A DNA stretch of 64,000 nt from Lachnospiraceae bacterium (lineage in GTDB: Bacteria; Bacillota; Clostridia; Lachnospirales; Lachnospiraceae). The stretch lies in assembly GCA_017394885.1 (NCBI GenBank), contig JAFPWO010000023.1, forward strand, positions 62,001 to 126,000. The letters are read 5' to 3'. Each line of letters starts with the position of its first letter. The stretch's first letter is position 1. Of this stretch, positions 9,154 through 17,438 are shown piece by piece. The position numbers and the translations under genes were made by a program. Under the pieces are notes generated by a model, which had not been told where the DNA came from, did not search any database, and was given only the letters and a program-made list of their open reading frames with translations.

Positions 9154-9951
9154 ATGGGAAATCTGCTTCGTTTTGAATTTCGGAAACTGTTTCGCCAGAC
9201 CAGCTTTTATGTCTGCCTGGCGGTGACGGCGCTCCTGGCCTTTCTATCGGTTTATGCTATGTATTCCGTGTCGCAGGTGGTGATGGAAGACTTTTCCGCC
9301 GCCGCGGATCTTTCGCCCTCGGAGCTGGCCATGCTGGCCGGATTCACGCAGGCGAGCGGCCGGGGCCAGCTGATCACAGCCTTGTCCTCGGACAGCGTCA
9401 CGCTGCTTCTGGGTATTTTTGTCGCGCTGTTCATCTGCTCGGATTATACGATGAAGACCGCCAAGAACATCATCGGCCGGGGGTATTCGCGTGCCGGATG
9501 GCTCAGCGCGAAGCTGGCGGCGTCCGCCTGCGGATGCCTGCTTTTCTGCGGCGTGGCTATGGCAACATCGTACGCGGCCGGGACCGCTTTCTGGAAAGCC
9601 GGAGAGATCAACAGCCGGGATCTGATGCTGCTCCTGATGCAGGTACTGGTCATGTTCGGCTATACGGCGCTGTTCGTGTTCTGGAGCGTCCTGCTCCGCA
9701 GCAGCGGCGGCGCGATCGCCCTGAACCTGATTATCCCGATGCTTCTGGGCCTTATCCTGACGGTGATCGATTATCTGGTCTTCAAAAACGGCGACACGCT
9801 GTCCAAATACTGGCTGGCCAGCGCGATGACGACAGCCTCCGACATCACGGTGAAAAGCGAAGACCTGTGGCGCGCCGGGCTGCTCGGCGCGGCGTATGCG
9901 GCGGTGTTCACCGGGCTGAGCTATCTGGTGGTCAGCAGGCGGGACGTCTGA
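9154..9951 (+). CDS. ABC-2 type permease paired with the exporter ATPase
   Basis: 265 residues. An N-terminal LLRFEFRKLFRQTSFYVCL stretch precedes about six membrane helices, the normal layout of ABC-2 permeases of the BcrB type. I chose ATG 9154, one base after the ATPase stop; a longer frame from GTG 9067 would overlap the ATPase by 86 bases without a ribosome site. Translation is probably coupled to the ATPase. The gene ends before a strong terminator. Confidence 0.85.
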   Translation: MGNLLRFEFRKLFRQTSFYVCLAVTALLAFLSVYAMYSVSQVVMEDFSAAADLSPSELAMLAGFTQASGRGQLITALSSDSVTLLLGIFVALFICSDYTMKTAKNIIGRGYSRAGWLSAKLAASACGCLLFCGVAMATSYAAGTAFWKAGEINSRDLMLLLMQVLVMFGYTALFVFWSVLLRSSGGAIALNLIIPMLLGLILTVIDYLVFKNGDTLSKYWLASAMTTASDITVKSEDLWRAGLLGAAYAAVFTGLSYLVVSRRDV

Positions 9952-9974
9952 AGACGGTATAAAGAAAGAAGAAG

Positions 9975-10020
9975 CTGTGAAAAACGGTATTCCCGGGCGG
10001 GCGTTTTTCACAGTTTTTTT
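9975..10020 (+). terminator. Rho-independent terminator of the ABC exporter operon
   Basis: A 12-bp stem, CTGTGAAAAACG with CGTTTTTCACAG, followed by seven T residues. Confidence 0.88.
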
Positions 10021-10061
10021 ATGCGGGAAAAGCCCGGGCCGCCGATGCGTGCGGAAATCAG

Positions 10062-10090
10062 TTGCGGTTTTCGCAAAAGCAGAATATGAT
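10062..10090 (+). promoter_or_regulatory. Promoter and possible operator of the amylosucrase-like gene
   Basis: TTGCGG at 10062-10067, 17-base spacer, TATGAT at 10085-10090. The -35 box is also the left arm of an inverted repeat, TTGCG-N5-CGCAA (10062-10076). A symmetrical site at this position would suit a repressor of the LacI class, but no regulator gene is adjacent. Confidence 0.6.
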
Positions 10091-10141
10091 AGATACGGAA
10101 GAACCGTCAGGACCCGTGATCGGAAACGAAGGAGAAAATGA

Positions 10142-11986
10142 ATGGAACAGCATCTGGCCGGGGAATTTGCACGGCGGCTTGCCCGCTGTGAGGATGAACT
10201 GAAATGGCTGTATCTGGAACTGTACCGCGGTGATGAAGAAGCGTACCGCTACTTCATCGCCATGCTTCAGCGCGCCTATGAGGAGCGTGACGAGGCGTTG
10301 CGCGCCCTGGACCGGCAGCGGGAGGCGTCCCCGGAATGGTATAAGAGCCGGGACTTTGTCGGCATGCTGCTGTATGTGGGAGCTTTTGCGAAAACGCTCC
10401 GGGGTGTGGAGGAAAAGCTGGATTATCTGGAAGACTGCGGCGTGAATTACCTGCATCTGATGCCGCTGCTGGAAAGTCCGGAAGGCCGCAGCGACGGCGG
10501 CTATGCCGTGTCGGACTTCCGGAAGGTCCAGCCGGAACTGGGGACCATGGAAGACCTGTCGGCGCTGGCCGCCAACTGCCACAGCCGCGGGATGTCGCTC
10601 TGCCTGGATTTCGTCATGAACCACTCGAGCGAGGACCACGAATGGGCCCGGCGCGCCAGAGCCGGAGAAAAAGAATACCAGGACCGCTATTTCTTCTATG
10701 ATGACTGGGAGATCCCCCGCCGCTTTGAGGAGACGGTCCCGCAGGTCTTCCCGACGACGGCTCCGGGGAATTTCAGCTGGTGCGAAGAAGCCGGCAAAGT
10801 CGTCATGACGACTTTCTATCCTTACCAATGGGACCTGAATTACGCGAACCCCGCCGTGTTCAACGACATGACGGACAATATGCTTTATCTGTGCAACCGC
10901 GGTGTGGACGTCATCCGCCTGGATGCGGTCCCGTATATCTGGAAGGAGCTTGGGACGAACTGCCGGAACCTTCCGCAGGTCCACACGCTGGTGCGCCTGA
11001 TGCGCCTCGCCTGCGAGATCGTCTGTCCGGGCACGCTCCTTCTGGGAGAGGTGGTCATGGAGCCTTCCCGCGTGGTGCCTTATTTCGGGACCGTGGAAAA
11101 GCCCGAATGCCATCTGCTCTATAACGTCACGACCATGGCCAGTATCTGGCATACCGCGGCGACGCAGAACGTACGGCTCCTGCAGCATCAGCTGGGGCAG
11201 GTCTTTGCCCTGCCGGGCGATTACACCTTCCTCAATTATCTGCGCTGCCACGATGATATCGGCTGGGGGCTGGATTACGATTATCTGGAAAACTTCGGAC
11301 AGCAGCAGATCCCGCACAAGCGTTTCCTGAACGATTATCTGACCGGGAAATGGCCGGGCAGCCCCGCGCGCGGCGAGCTCTACAATGACGATCCGGCCCT
11401 GGGCGATGCGCGCCTGTGCGGCACCACGGCGTCGCTTTGCGGGGTGGAATCGGCCCGCTATGAAAAGAACGATGAAAAGCTGGCCTGGGCGCTTAGGCTG
11501 GATGAGATGCTGCACGCACTGATCTTTACCTTCAGCGGCATCCCGGTCCTCTACAGCGGCGACGAGATCCTGCAGGAAAACGATTACGCCTACCACGATG
11601 ATCTGCTGAAGGCGGCCGACAGCCGCTTCCTGCACCGCGGGGATATGGACTGGGAGAAGGCGGAGAAAAGGAAAGACCCGGATACTCCGGAGGGCGATTT
11701 CTTCCGCCGTCTGAAGCGCCTCGAAGCCCTGCGGCGCGCGCACCGCGTCTTTGACGGTAAAGCCGACGTCTGGGTGATGGATACGGGCAATGAAGGCGTT
11801 CTGGGGATCGGCCGCTACCAAAGCGGCGAAAAACTGGCGGCGCTCTTTAACTTTACCGCTGCGCCGCAGACGGTGTGTCTGAAGGAAGACGGCGAATTTC
11901 ATGATATGTTAAGCGGCGAAGCACAGGATAAGGCGGCGGTGGATATCCCTTCGGGCGGCTTTCGCTGGCTGATCTGCGAATTTTAA
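10142..11986 (+). CDS. Amylosucrase-family GH13 enzyme, probably acting on sucrose or sucrose 6-phosphate
   Basis: 614 residues with no signal peptide, so cytosolic. The amylosucrase-type helical N-terminal domain (1-90) is followed by the GH13 barrel: DFVMNHSSEDHEW, nucleophile Asp261 in VIRLDAVPYIWK, acid/base Glu303 in LLGEVVM, and the third acidic residue Asp372 in CHDDIGW. The C-terminal beta domain ends at FRWLICEF. The wording of these motifs is closest to amylosucrases (GH13 subfamily 4), which make alpha-glucan and fructose from sucrose. The downstream PTS would deliver sucrose 6-phosphate instead, so the real substrate is uncertain. A HAD phosphatase follows after 16 bases and a fructokinase lies 5 kb downstream. 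Confidence 0.85.
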   Translation: MEQHLAGEFARRLARCEDELKWLYLELYRGDEEAYRYFIAMLQRAYEERDEALRALDRQREASPEWYKSRDFVGMLLYVGAFAKTLRGVEEKLDYLEDCGVNYLHLMPLLESPEGRSDGGYAVSDFRKVQPELGTMEDLSALAANCHSRGMSLCLDFVMNHSSEDHEWARRARAGEKEYQDRYFFYDDWEIPRRFEETVPQVFPTTAPGNFSWCEEAGKVVMTTFYPYQWDLNYANPAVFNDMTDNMLYLCNRGVDVIRLDAVPYIWKELGTNCRNLPQVHTLVRLMRLACEIVCPGTLLLGEVVMEPSRVVPYFGTVEKPECHLLYNVTTMASIWHTAATQNVRLLQHQLGQVFALPGDYTFLNYLRCHDDIGWGLDYDYLENFGQQQIPHKRFLNDYLTGKWPGSPARGELYNDDPALGDARLCGTTASLCGVESARYEKNDEKLAWALRLDEMLHALIFTFSGIPVLYSGDEILQENDYAYHDDLLKAADSRFLHRGDMDWEKAEKRKDPDTPEGDFFRRLKRLEALRRAHRVFDGKADVWVMDTGNEGVLGIGRYQSGEKLAALFNFTAAPQTVCLKEDGEFHDMLSGEAQDKAAVDIPSGGFRWLICEF

Positions 11987-12002
11987 GAGAGGACGACGAA
12001 CG

Positions 12003-12830
12003 ATGGAACGAAAGCTCATTTTTCTGGATATCGACGGGACACTGACCCTGCCCGGCAGCAATGTGCCGCCGGACAGTGCCGTCAGGGCGATCCGCAAAGC
12101 CCGGGAAAGAGGGCATAAGGTCTTTCTCTGTACCGGCCGGAACCCGGGCATGCTGGCGCCCCTTCTTGTCTATGGTTTTGACGGGTATGTGGGCAGCGGC
12201 GGGGGTTATGTGGTCTGTGAAGACAAGGTCCTCTACGACTGCCCCATGACGAAGGAGCAGCAGGAGGCGGGAATGCGGCTTCTCAAGGAAGCCGGCGTCT
12301 TCCGCACCGTGGAGGCCAGGGATGAAGCCTACGGCGACAGCGGGATGGCGGAATTCCTGAACCGCACCAGCGGCGGAAACAGCGAGCTGGTCCGCTGGCG
12401 GAAAGCTCTGGAAGAGGATCTGAACATCCGCCCGATGGAGGAGTTCGACGGCCGCCCCATTTATAAGATCGTCTATATGTGCGAGAAAGAAGAACAGCTG
12501 GAGCCGGCGCGCCGCGTCCTGGACGATCAGTTTTATTTCCTGGTGCAGGACCTGGCCGCGGCCAACTGCCTGAACGGGGAAATGATCAACCGCCGCTTCA
12601 GCAAAGGCAGCGGCGTGGAGCGGATCGCGGCCGAGCTCGGCGCGGATCTTTCCGATACCATCGGGTTCGGGGACAGTATGAACGACCTCGAAATGATAAA
12701 AACGGTCGGTTTCTCCGTCTGTATGGGAAACGGCAGCCCCGCGCTGAAGGAAATCTGCGACAAGGTCTGCCCGCCCGTGGATGAGGACGGCCTGGAGCAG
12801 GCTTTCCGGGAGCTGGGCCTGTGCGGCTGA
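12003..12830 (+). CDS. HAD-superfamily (Cof-type) sugar phosphatase
   Basis: 275 residues. Motif I FLDIDGTLTLPG (7-18) holds the nucleophile and acid/base Asp residues, motif II is the FLCTGRN stretch, and motif IV is GFGDSMNDLEM. The C2-type cap between motifs II and III places it in the Cof/YidA group, whose members act on sugar phosphates. It follows the GH13 gene by 16 bases and would be co-transcribed. If the PTS makes sucrose 6-phosphate, this enzyme could dephosphorylate it for the amylosucrase-like enzyme; that is only inference. No strong terminator follows, but the PTS genes have their own promoter. Confidence 0.88.
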   Translation: MERKLIFLDIDGTLTLPGSNVPPDSAVRAIRKARERGHKVFLCTGRNPGMLAPLLVYGFDGYVGSGGGYVVCEDKVLYDCPMTKEQQEAGMRLLKEAGVFRTVEARDEAYGDSGMAEFLNRTSGGNSELVRWRKALEEDLNIRPMEEFDGRPIYKIVYMCEKEEQLEPARRVLDDQFYFLVQDLAAANCLNGEMINRRFSKGSGVERIAAELGADLSDTIGFGDSMNDLEMIKTVGFSVCMGNGSPALKEICDKVCPPVDEDGLEQAFRELGLCG

Positions 12831-12904
12831 GACCCCGGCCTGCTGAAAGAGGCCGTCCGCAGAAAAAAGGATAAGGAGGAAATCCCTGCGATCTGTTTTT
12901 TCTG

Positions 12905-12933
12905 TTTACAAAAGAATGAAGTTTCAGTACAAT
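12905..12933 (+). promoter_or_regulatory. Promoter of the sucrose PTS operon
   Basis: TTTACA at 12905-12910, 17-base spacer, TACAAT at 12928-12933. No anti-terminator (RAT) hairpin or convincing cre box was found between it and ATG 12987. Confidence 0.78.
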
Positions 12934-12986
12934 AAATACATAAGTGAATTGTTTCGACATTCAATATAGGAAAAAGGAGATTATTT

Positions 12987-14873
12987 ATGGCCCTCGATTA
13001 CCGTAAGTGCGCGGAGGAGATCTTTTCCCATCTGGGCGGAAAAGATAACATCATCAGCGCGGCGCATTGCGCAACCCGTCTTCGTCTGGTTATTGCGGAC
13101 AACAGCAAACTGGACACCAAGGCGCTGGAAGAGGTGGAAGGCGTAAAAGGCCTGTTCGATTCCAACGGCCAGCTGCAGCTGATCATCGGAACAGGAACCG
13201 TAAACAAGGTTTATGATGAGTTCCTCGCGGTCACCGGCCTCACGGCCGCTACCAAGGACGACGTCAAAGCCGCTGCCGCTTCCAAGATGCCGGTCTGGAA
13301 AAAGATCCTCAAGACCCCCGGCGACGTTTTCGTCCCGATCCTTCCGGCGATCGTGGCCTCCGGCCTGATGATGGGTATCGTGGAAGCGATCCCGAAATTC
13401 ATCCCGGAATTCGGCAAGACCGACTGGTTTTCCTTCCTTGATCTGGTCGCGAACACCGCTTTTGCCCTGCTGCCCGTGCTGGTCGCGGTCTCCGCGGCCC
13501 GCGTCTTCGGCGGCAATATTTTCCTGGGCGCGGTCATCGGCCTGATGATGGTCCACCCGTCGCTGATCAACGCGTGGAACGTCGGCAACTATGCGGCCGG
13601 TGAGATCCCGTTCTGGAAGCTGGGACCGTTTACGGTCAACCAGGTCGGTTATCAGGGCCATGTCATCCCGGTCATCCTGGCGGTACTGCTGATGTGTACC
13701 GTTGAAAAATGGCTGCATAAGCACGTACCGGAGATGATAGACCTTTTTGTCACCCCGCTGGTCACGGTCCTGGTCACCGCCTTTGTGACCTTCACGATAA
13801 TCGGCCCGGTGTTCTCCGTATTTGAAAACTGGGTACTGGCCGGCGCGCAGTGGCTGATCTCTGTCGGCCATGGTATCGGCGCCGCGATCATGGGCGCGAT
13901 CTATCCGTTCACGGTCGTCATGGGCCTGCACCATATGTACAATGTCATTGAAGCCGGCATGATCTCGTCGACCGGCGTCAACACCTGGATGCCGATCGCT
14001 TCCGCGGCCAACTTCGCGCAGTTCGGCGCCTGCTTGGCCGTGGCTCTCAAGTGCCGCAATCAAAAGACGAAATCCGTGGCCCTTCCGGCTTCCCTGTCCG
14101 CTTCCCTGGGCATCACCGAGCCGGCCATCTTCGGTATCAACTTCCGCTTTATGAAGCCGTTCGTAGCCGGTATGATCGGCGGCGCCTGCGGCTCGCTTTT
14201 TGCCTCCTGGATGACGGCGACCAACGCGGCCGGCGAGACGGTCCGCTTCGGTGCGACGACCTACGGCGTAACGGGTATCCCCGGCATCCCGGCCATCAAC
14301 AACATCCCGATGTATATCGTCGAGCTGCTGATCGCGTCCGGCATTGCTTTTACGATCGCCTGGATCATCTGGAAGGAAGAGGAGCCGAAGAAGGCGCCTA
14401 TCCCGGATCTGTCCGCGGCGGTGCCGGAGGAAGCCGTTCCGGCTCCTTCCGTAGTCCGCTGCGCGGCCGGCGAGCTGCTCCAGCCCTGCAAGGGCAGAGT
14501 CATCCCCATGGAGGAGATCCCGGATGAGACCTTTGCGGCCGGGATCCTCGGCGAAGGGATCGGCGTAGTGCCGGAGGAAGGCATCGTCGTGGCGCCGTTT
14601 GACGGTACGGTCACCAGTGTTTTTGACACAAAGCACGCCATCACGCTGGAAAAGGACGGCATGGAAGTGCTGATCCACGTCGGCGTCAATACCGTCAACA
14701 TGCAGGGCGAAGGCTTTACGTCCTTTGTGGAAGAAGGCGCGGAAGTCAAAGCCGGGCAGAGACTTCTTGGATTTGACCGGGAGGCGATCAAAGCCGCCGG
14801 CTACAGCGATGTGGTTGTTATGCTTCTGACCAACTCGGACGACCTGGAAGGCGTCGAGTGCGGTTTACTGTAA
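12987..14873 (+). CDS. scrA: Sucrose-type PTS enzyme IIBCA
   Basis: 628 residues in the order IIB-IIC-IIA. IIB (1-85) has the phosphocysteine Cys28 in HCATRLRL. IIC (about 105-460) has about ten helices and the motifs GLHHMYNVIEA, NTWMPIA and SASLGITEPAIFGIN, which resemble sucrose/trehalose permeases. IIA (about 480-628) has the active His564 in VLIHVGVNTV. It takes up a disaccharide and phosphorylates it with phosphate from HPr. Sucrose is favoured over trehalose or beta-glucosides because the locus also holds an amylosucrase-like enzyme and a fructokinase. AAGGAG lies before the ATG. Confidence 0.88.
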   Translation: MALDYRKCAEEIFSHLGGKDNIISAAHCATRLRLVIADNSKLDTKALEEVEGVKGLFDSNGQLQLIIGTGTVNKVYDEFLAVTGLTAATKDDVKAAAASKMPVWKKILKTPGDVFVPILPAIVASGLMMGIVEAIPKFIPEFGKTDWFSFLDLVANTAFALLPVLVAVSAARVFGGNIFLGAVIGLMMVHPSLINAWNVGNYAAGEIPFWKLGPFTVNQVGYQGHVIPVILAVLLMCTVEKWLHKHVPEMIDLFVTPLVTVLVTAFVTFTIIGPVFSVFENWVLAGAQWLISVGHGIGAAIMGAIYPFTVVMGLHHMYNVIEAGMISSTGVNTWMPIASAANFAQFGACLAVALKCRNQKTKSVALPASLSASLGITEPAIFGINFRFMKPFVAGMIGGACGSLFASWMTATNAAGETVRFGATTYGVTGIPGIPAINNIPMYIVELLIASGIAFTIAWIIWKEEEPKKAPIPDLSAAVPEEAVPAPSVVRCAAGELLQPCKGRVIPMEEIPDETFAAGILGEGIGVVPEEGIVVAPFDGTVTSVFDTKHAITLEKDGMEVLIHVGVNTVNMQGEGFTSFVEEGAEVKAGQRLLGFDREAIKAAGYSDVVVMLLTNSDDLEGVECGLL

Positions 14874-14895
14874 ATATCATAACGGAGGAATGAAA

Positions 14896-15156
14896 ATGAA
14901 ATCTTTTGAGTACACCATTACGGATCCTGTGGGCATCCATGCCCGTCCTGCCGGACTGCTGGTCAAGGAGATCAAGAATTTTGCCGGAAATGCCGTGACC
15001 ATCGTCAAGGGCGACAAATCCGTCAATGCCTTAAAGCTGATGGCGCTGATGCAGATGGGGATCAAACAGGGCGATACGATCACCGTCCAGGTGGAGGGCC
15101 CCAATGAAGACAGCGTTGCCGCTGCCATCGAAAACTTCCTGAAGGCGAATCTGTAA
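14896..15156 (+). CDS. ptsH: HPr phosphocarrier protein without Ser46
   Basis: 86-87 residues. His15 in GIHARPAG accepts phosphate from enzyme I and passes it to the EIIBCA. GGAGG at 14884-14888 favours ATG 14896 over ATG 14890, which is too close. In Bacillota HPr, Ser46 lies in a KSIMG-type motif and is phosphorylated by HPr kinase for catabolite control. Here the aligned stretch reads NALKLMAL and the position is Lys47, with no Ser at or next to it. So the protein should work in sugar transport but should not serve as a Ser-phosphorylated corepressor. It lies 22 bases after the PTS gene and 65 before ptsI. Confidence 0.93.
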   Translation: MKSFEYTITDPVGIHARPAGLLVKEIKNFAGNAVTIVKGDKSVNALKLMALMQMGIKQGDTITVQVEGPNEDSVAAAIENFLKANL

Positions 15157-15166
15157 AAAAGACCGG

Positions 15167-15199
15167 AATACGGCTGCTTCCGCGGCAGCCGTATTTCTC
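15167..15199 (+). terminator. Hairpin between HPr and enzyme I genes, possible attenuator
   Basis: Perfect 11-bp stem, AATACGGCTGC with GCAGCCGTATT, then a weak T-rich tail (TTCTCT). The short tail suggests partial termination or mRNA protection, giving more HPr than enzyme I. Confidence 0.5.
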
Positions 15200-15221
15200 T
15201 ATGAGAAAGGAGTACTCCGTT

Positions 15222-16901
15222 ATGATTATCATTCAGGGAAAAGGGGTGTCCGCGGGCGTAGCGGGCGGTCCCCTGTACTTTTACCGGCGCGCGGAAAATA
15301 CGCTGCGCCGCTATGAACCGGAAGACAGAGAGGCTGAGTGGGAGCGCTTCAAGGCGGCACAGGCCAAAGCGGTGGAGCAACTGGGCGATCTGGCGGAAAA
15401 GGCCAGGATCGAGGCCGGCGATGACGCTGCCATGCTCTTTGAGACCCATCAGATGATGTGTGAGGATCTGGACCTTGAGGAAGCTGTGGAGAGCTTCATC
15501 AAAGAAAGCGGGATCAATGCGGAAGCGGCCGTGGCCGATGCCTGCGCCATGCAGGCGGAGGCCTTCGCGGCGATGGACGACGATTATTTCAGAGCCCGCG
15601 CGGCGGACGTGAAGGATATTTCCGGCCGCCTTGTCGGCATCCTGGCCGGCGTGGTCCAGGGCGGCATCGATTCGGACGTACCGGTGATCCTGGCTTCGGA
15701 CGACCTCGCGCCGAGCGAGACGATCCAGCTGGATAAGAGCAAGATCCTGGGCTTCGTGACCTCCGGCGGTTCCGGCTCCAGCCACACGGCTATCCTGGCC
15801 CGCACCATGGGCATCCCGGCCATCATCGGCGTGGGAGAGCAGCTGAAAGAAGAATACGAGGGCCGTCCGGTCATTGCCGACGGCAGCATCGGAAACGTCG
15901 TGGTGGACCCGGATGAGGAGACCGCGGCGAAGCTGATGAAAAAGCGCGAGGAGATCCTGAAGCGCCAGGAGATGCTCAAGGCATTAAAGGGCCAGCCCAA
16001 TGTGACGAAAGACGGCCAGAGTATCCGGATCTACTGCAATATCGGCAATCCGGAGGACGTGCCGCCCGTCCTGGAAAATGACGGCGGCGGGATCGGCCTG
16101 TTCCGCAGTGAGTTCCTGTACCTCAACTGCGATGATTTCCCTACCGAGGACTATCAGTTCGAAGCTTACAAGAAGGTGCTTTCCGACATGGGCGGAAAGG
16201 AAGTCGTCATCCGCACCATGGACATCGGCGCGGACAAACAGATCGGCTATTTCGACCTGCCGAAGGAAGAAAACCCCGCGCTCGGCAACCGGGCGCTGCG
16301 GATCTGCCTGAACCGGCCGGAGATCTTCCATACGCAGCTGCGGGCCCTGTTCCGCGCTTCCGCCTACGGGCGCCTGAGCATCATGTTCCCGATGGTGACC
16401 TCCGTCTGGGAAGTCCGGGAAGCGAAGGCGGCCTGCGAGCAGGTGAAGAAGGAACTGACGGAAGAAGGGACCCCCTTCTCCGATGAAGTGGATCTGGGCA
16501 TCATGATCGAGACGCCGGCTGCGGCTGTGATCAGCGACCGCCTGGCGAAGGAAGTGGATTTCTTCAGCATCGGTACGAATGACCTGACGCAGTACACCCT
16601 GGCCTGCGACCGCCAGAACAACAACCTCGGGCGTTTCTTCAATGCCCACCATCCGGCTGTCCTGCGGCTGATCAAACTGGTGGCGGAGAATGCGCATAAA
16701 AATGGTATCTGGTGCGGGATCTGCGGCGAGCTGGGCGCCGACCTGGAGCTGACGGAGACCTTCCTGTCCATGGGGCTGGATGAGCTGTCCGTATCGCCCC
16801 GTGCGGTGCTGCCGCTCAGGCAGAAAGTCCGCGAGACCGAAGTTGCCGCCTGCCGCGAGCGCCTGATGGGCGAGCTGATGGGAGACAGGACGGAAGACTG
16901 A
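15222..16901 (+). CDS. ptsI: PTS enzyme I (phosphoenolpyruvate-protein phosphotransferase)
   Basis: 559 residues. It moves phosphate from PEP to HPr. The phosphohistidine is His188 in GGSGSSHTAILAR; the PEP-binding barrel shows GIGLFRSEFLY, FPMVTSVWEVREAK, GIMIETPAA, FFSIGTNDLTQYTLACDR and the CGICGELGAD Cys motif. I chose ATG 15222 because AGGAG lies 9 bases before it; the earlier ATG 15201 has no site. It is the third gene of the PTS operon. Having HPr and enzyme I inside a sugar-specific operon is not rare, but the odd HPr makes this a dedicated set in appearance. Confidence 0.97.
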   Translation: MIIIQGKGVSAGVAGGPLYFYRRAENTLRRYEPEDREAEWERFKAAQAKAVEQLGDLAEKARIEAGDDAAMLFETHQMMCEDLDLEEAVESFIKESGINAEAAVADACAMQAEAFAAMDDDYFRARAADVKDISGRLVGILAGVVQGGIDSDVPVILASDDLAPSETIQLDKSKILGFVTSGGSGSSHTAILARTMGIPAIIGVGEQLKEEYEGRPVIADGSIGNVVVDPDEETAAKLMKKREEILKRQEMLKALKGQPNVTKDGQSIRIYCNIGNPEDVPPVLENDGGGIGLFRSEFLYLNCDDFPTEDYQFEAYKKVLSDMGGKEVVIRTMDIGADKQIGYFDLPKEENPALGNRALRICLNRPEIFHTQLRALFRASAYGRLSIMFPMVTSVWEVREAKAACEQVKKELTEEGTPFSDEVDLGIMIETPAAAVISDRLAKEVDFFSIGTNDLTQYTLACDRQNNNLGRFFNAHHPAVLRLIKLVAENAHKNGIWCGICGELGADLELTETFLSMGLDELSVSPRAVLPLRQKVRETEVAACRERLMGELMGDRTED

Positions 16902-16916
16902 TTATAAGGAAGGCTG

Positions 16917-16943
16917 AGCTGCCGCCCCGGCGGCAGCTTTTTT
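16917..16943 (+). terminator. Terminator after ptsI
   Basis: Stem AGCTGCCG with CGGCAGCT, short GC loop, then six T residues. Read-through into the next two genes is possible because no clear promoter follows. Confidence 0.8.
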
Positions 16944-16957
16944 GAAGGAGAGATGCG

Positions 16958-17425
16958 TTGAAGATCTGTGTTTTTTCGGATTCTCACGGAAACCCGGATA
17001 AGATGAAGGAAGCCATAGGCAGGGAGAAGCCGAACCTGGTGTTTTTCCTGGGTGACGGCGAGCGGGATATAGCCGCCCTGAGGCGGGACTGCCCGCAGCT
17101 GCCTCTCCAGGCGGTCCGGGGAAACTGCGACCTGCATTCGGAACTGCCGGCTGCCCTCACCTGCGTCGCCGGCGGAGTACGCTTTTTTCTGACGCACGGC
17201 CACCGCTTCGGCGTCAAAACCGACCGGTGGTTCGATGCGCTGAAGGAGGAAGCCCGGCGCAGTCACGCGCAGGCCGCCTTATTCGGGCACACGCATGAAG
17301 CGTTCCTTCAGCAGGACGGGAGCCTGCTTCTCATGAATCCGGGAAGCATACGGGGATATGCCGCCAGCTACGGCGTCATCGAGATCCGGGACGGCTCTTT
17401 GCTGCCCCGCATCGTATATCTCTGA
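16958..17425 (+). CDS. YfcE/MJ0936-type metallophosphoesterase
   Basis: 155 residues. All calcineurin-like metal motifs are present: DSHGN (8-12), GDGERD, RGNCD, THGHRFG and FGHTHEAF. Proteins of this size act as Mn-dependent phosphodiesterases on small substrates. The start is TTG 16958: GAAGGAG ends 7 bases before it, and the nearby ATG at 16953 meets a stop after two codons. It lies between ptsI and the fructokinase, and its stop is 13 bases before the fructokinase ATG, so it is probably co-transcribed with that gene. A link to sugar phosphate turnover is possible but unproven. Confidence 0.88.
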   Translation: MKICVFSDSHGNPDKMKEAIGREKPNLVFFLGDGERDIAALRRDCPQLPLQAVRGNCDLHSELPAALTCVAGGVRFFLTHGHRFGVKTDRWFDALKEEARRSHAQAALFGHTHEAFLQQDGSLLLMNPGSIRGYAASYGVIEIRDGSLLPRIVYL

Positions 17426-17438
17426 GAGGGAGAAAACT

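Noticed and set aside
10058-11902. Long minus-strand frame of 614 codons opposite the amylosucrase-like gene
   Set aside because: It is the antisense shadow of a GC-rich gene; no ribosome site and no recognisable motif.
12870-12986. RAT/anti-terminator site before the sucrose PTS gene
   Set aside because: No terminator hairpin overlapping a RAT-like sequence could be drawn, and no BglG-type gene is adjacent.
12981-14678. Minus-strand frame of 565 codons opposite the sucrose PTS gene
   Set aside because: Asp/Arg/Gly-rich shadow of the EIIBCA gene; product has no family marks.
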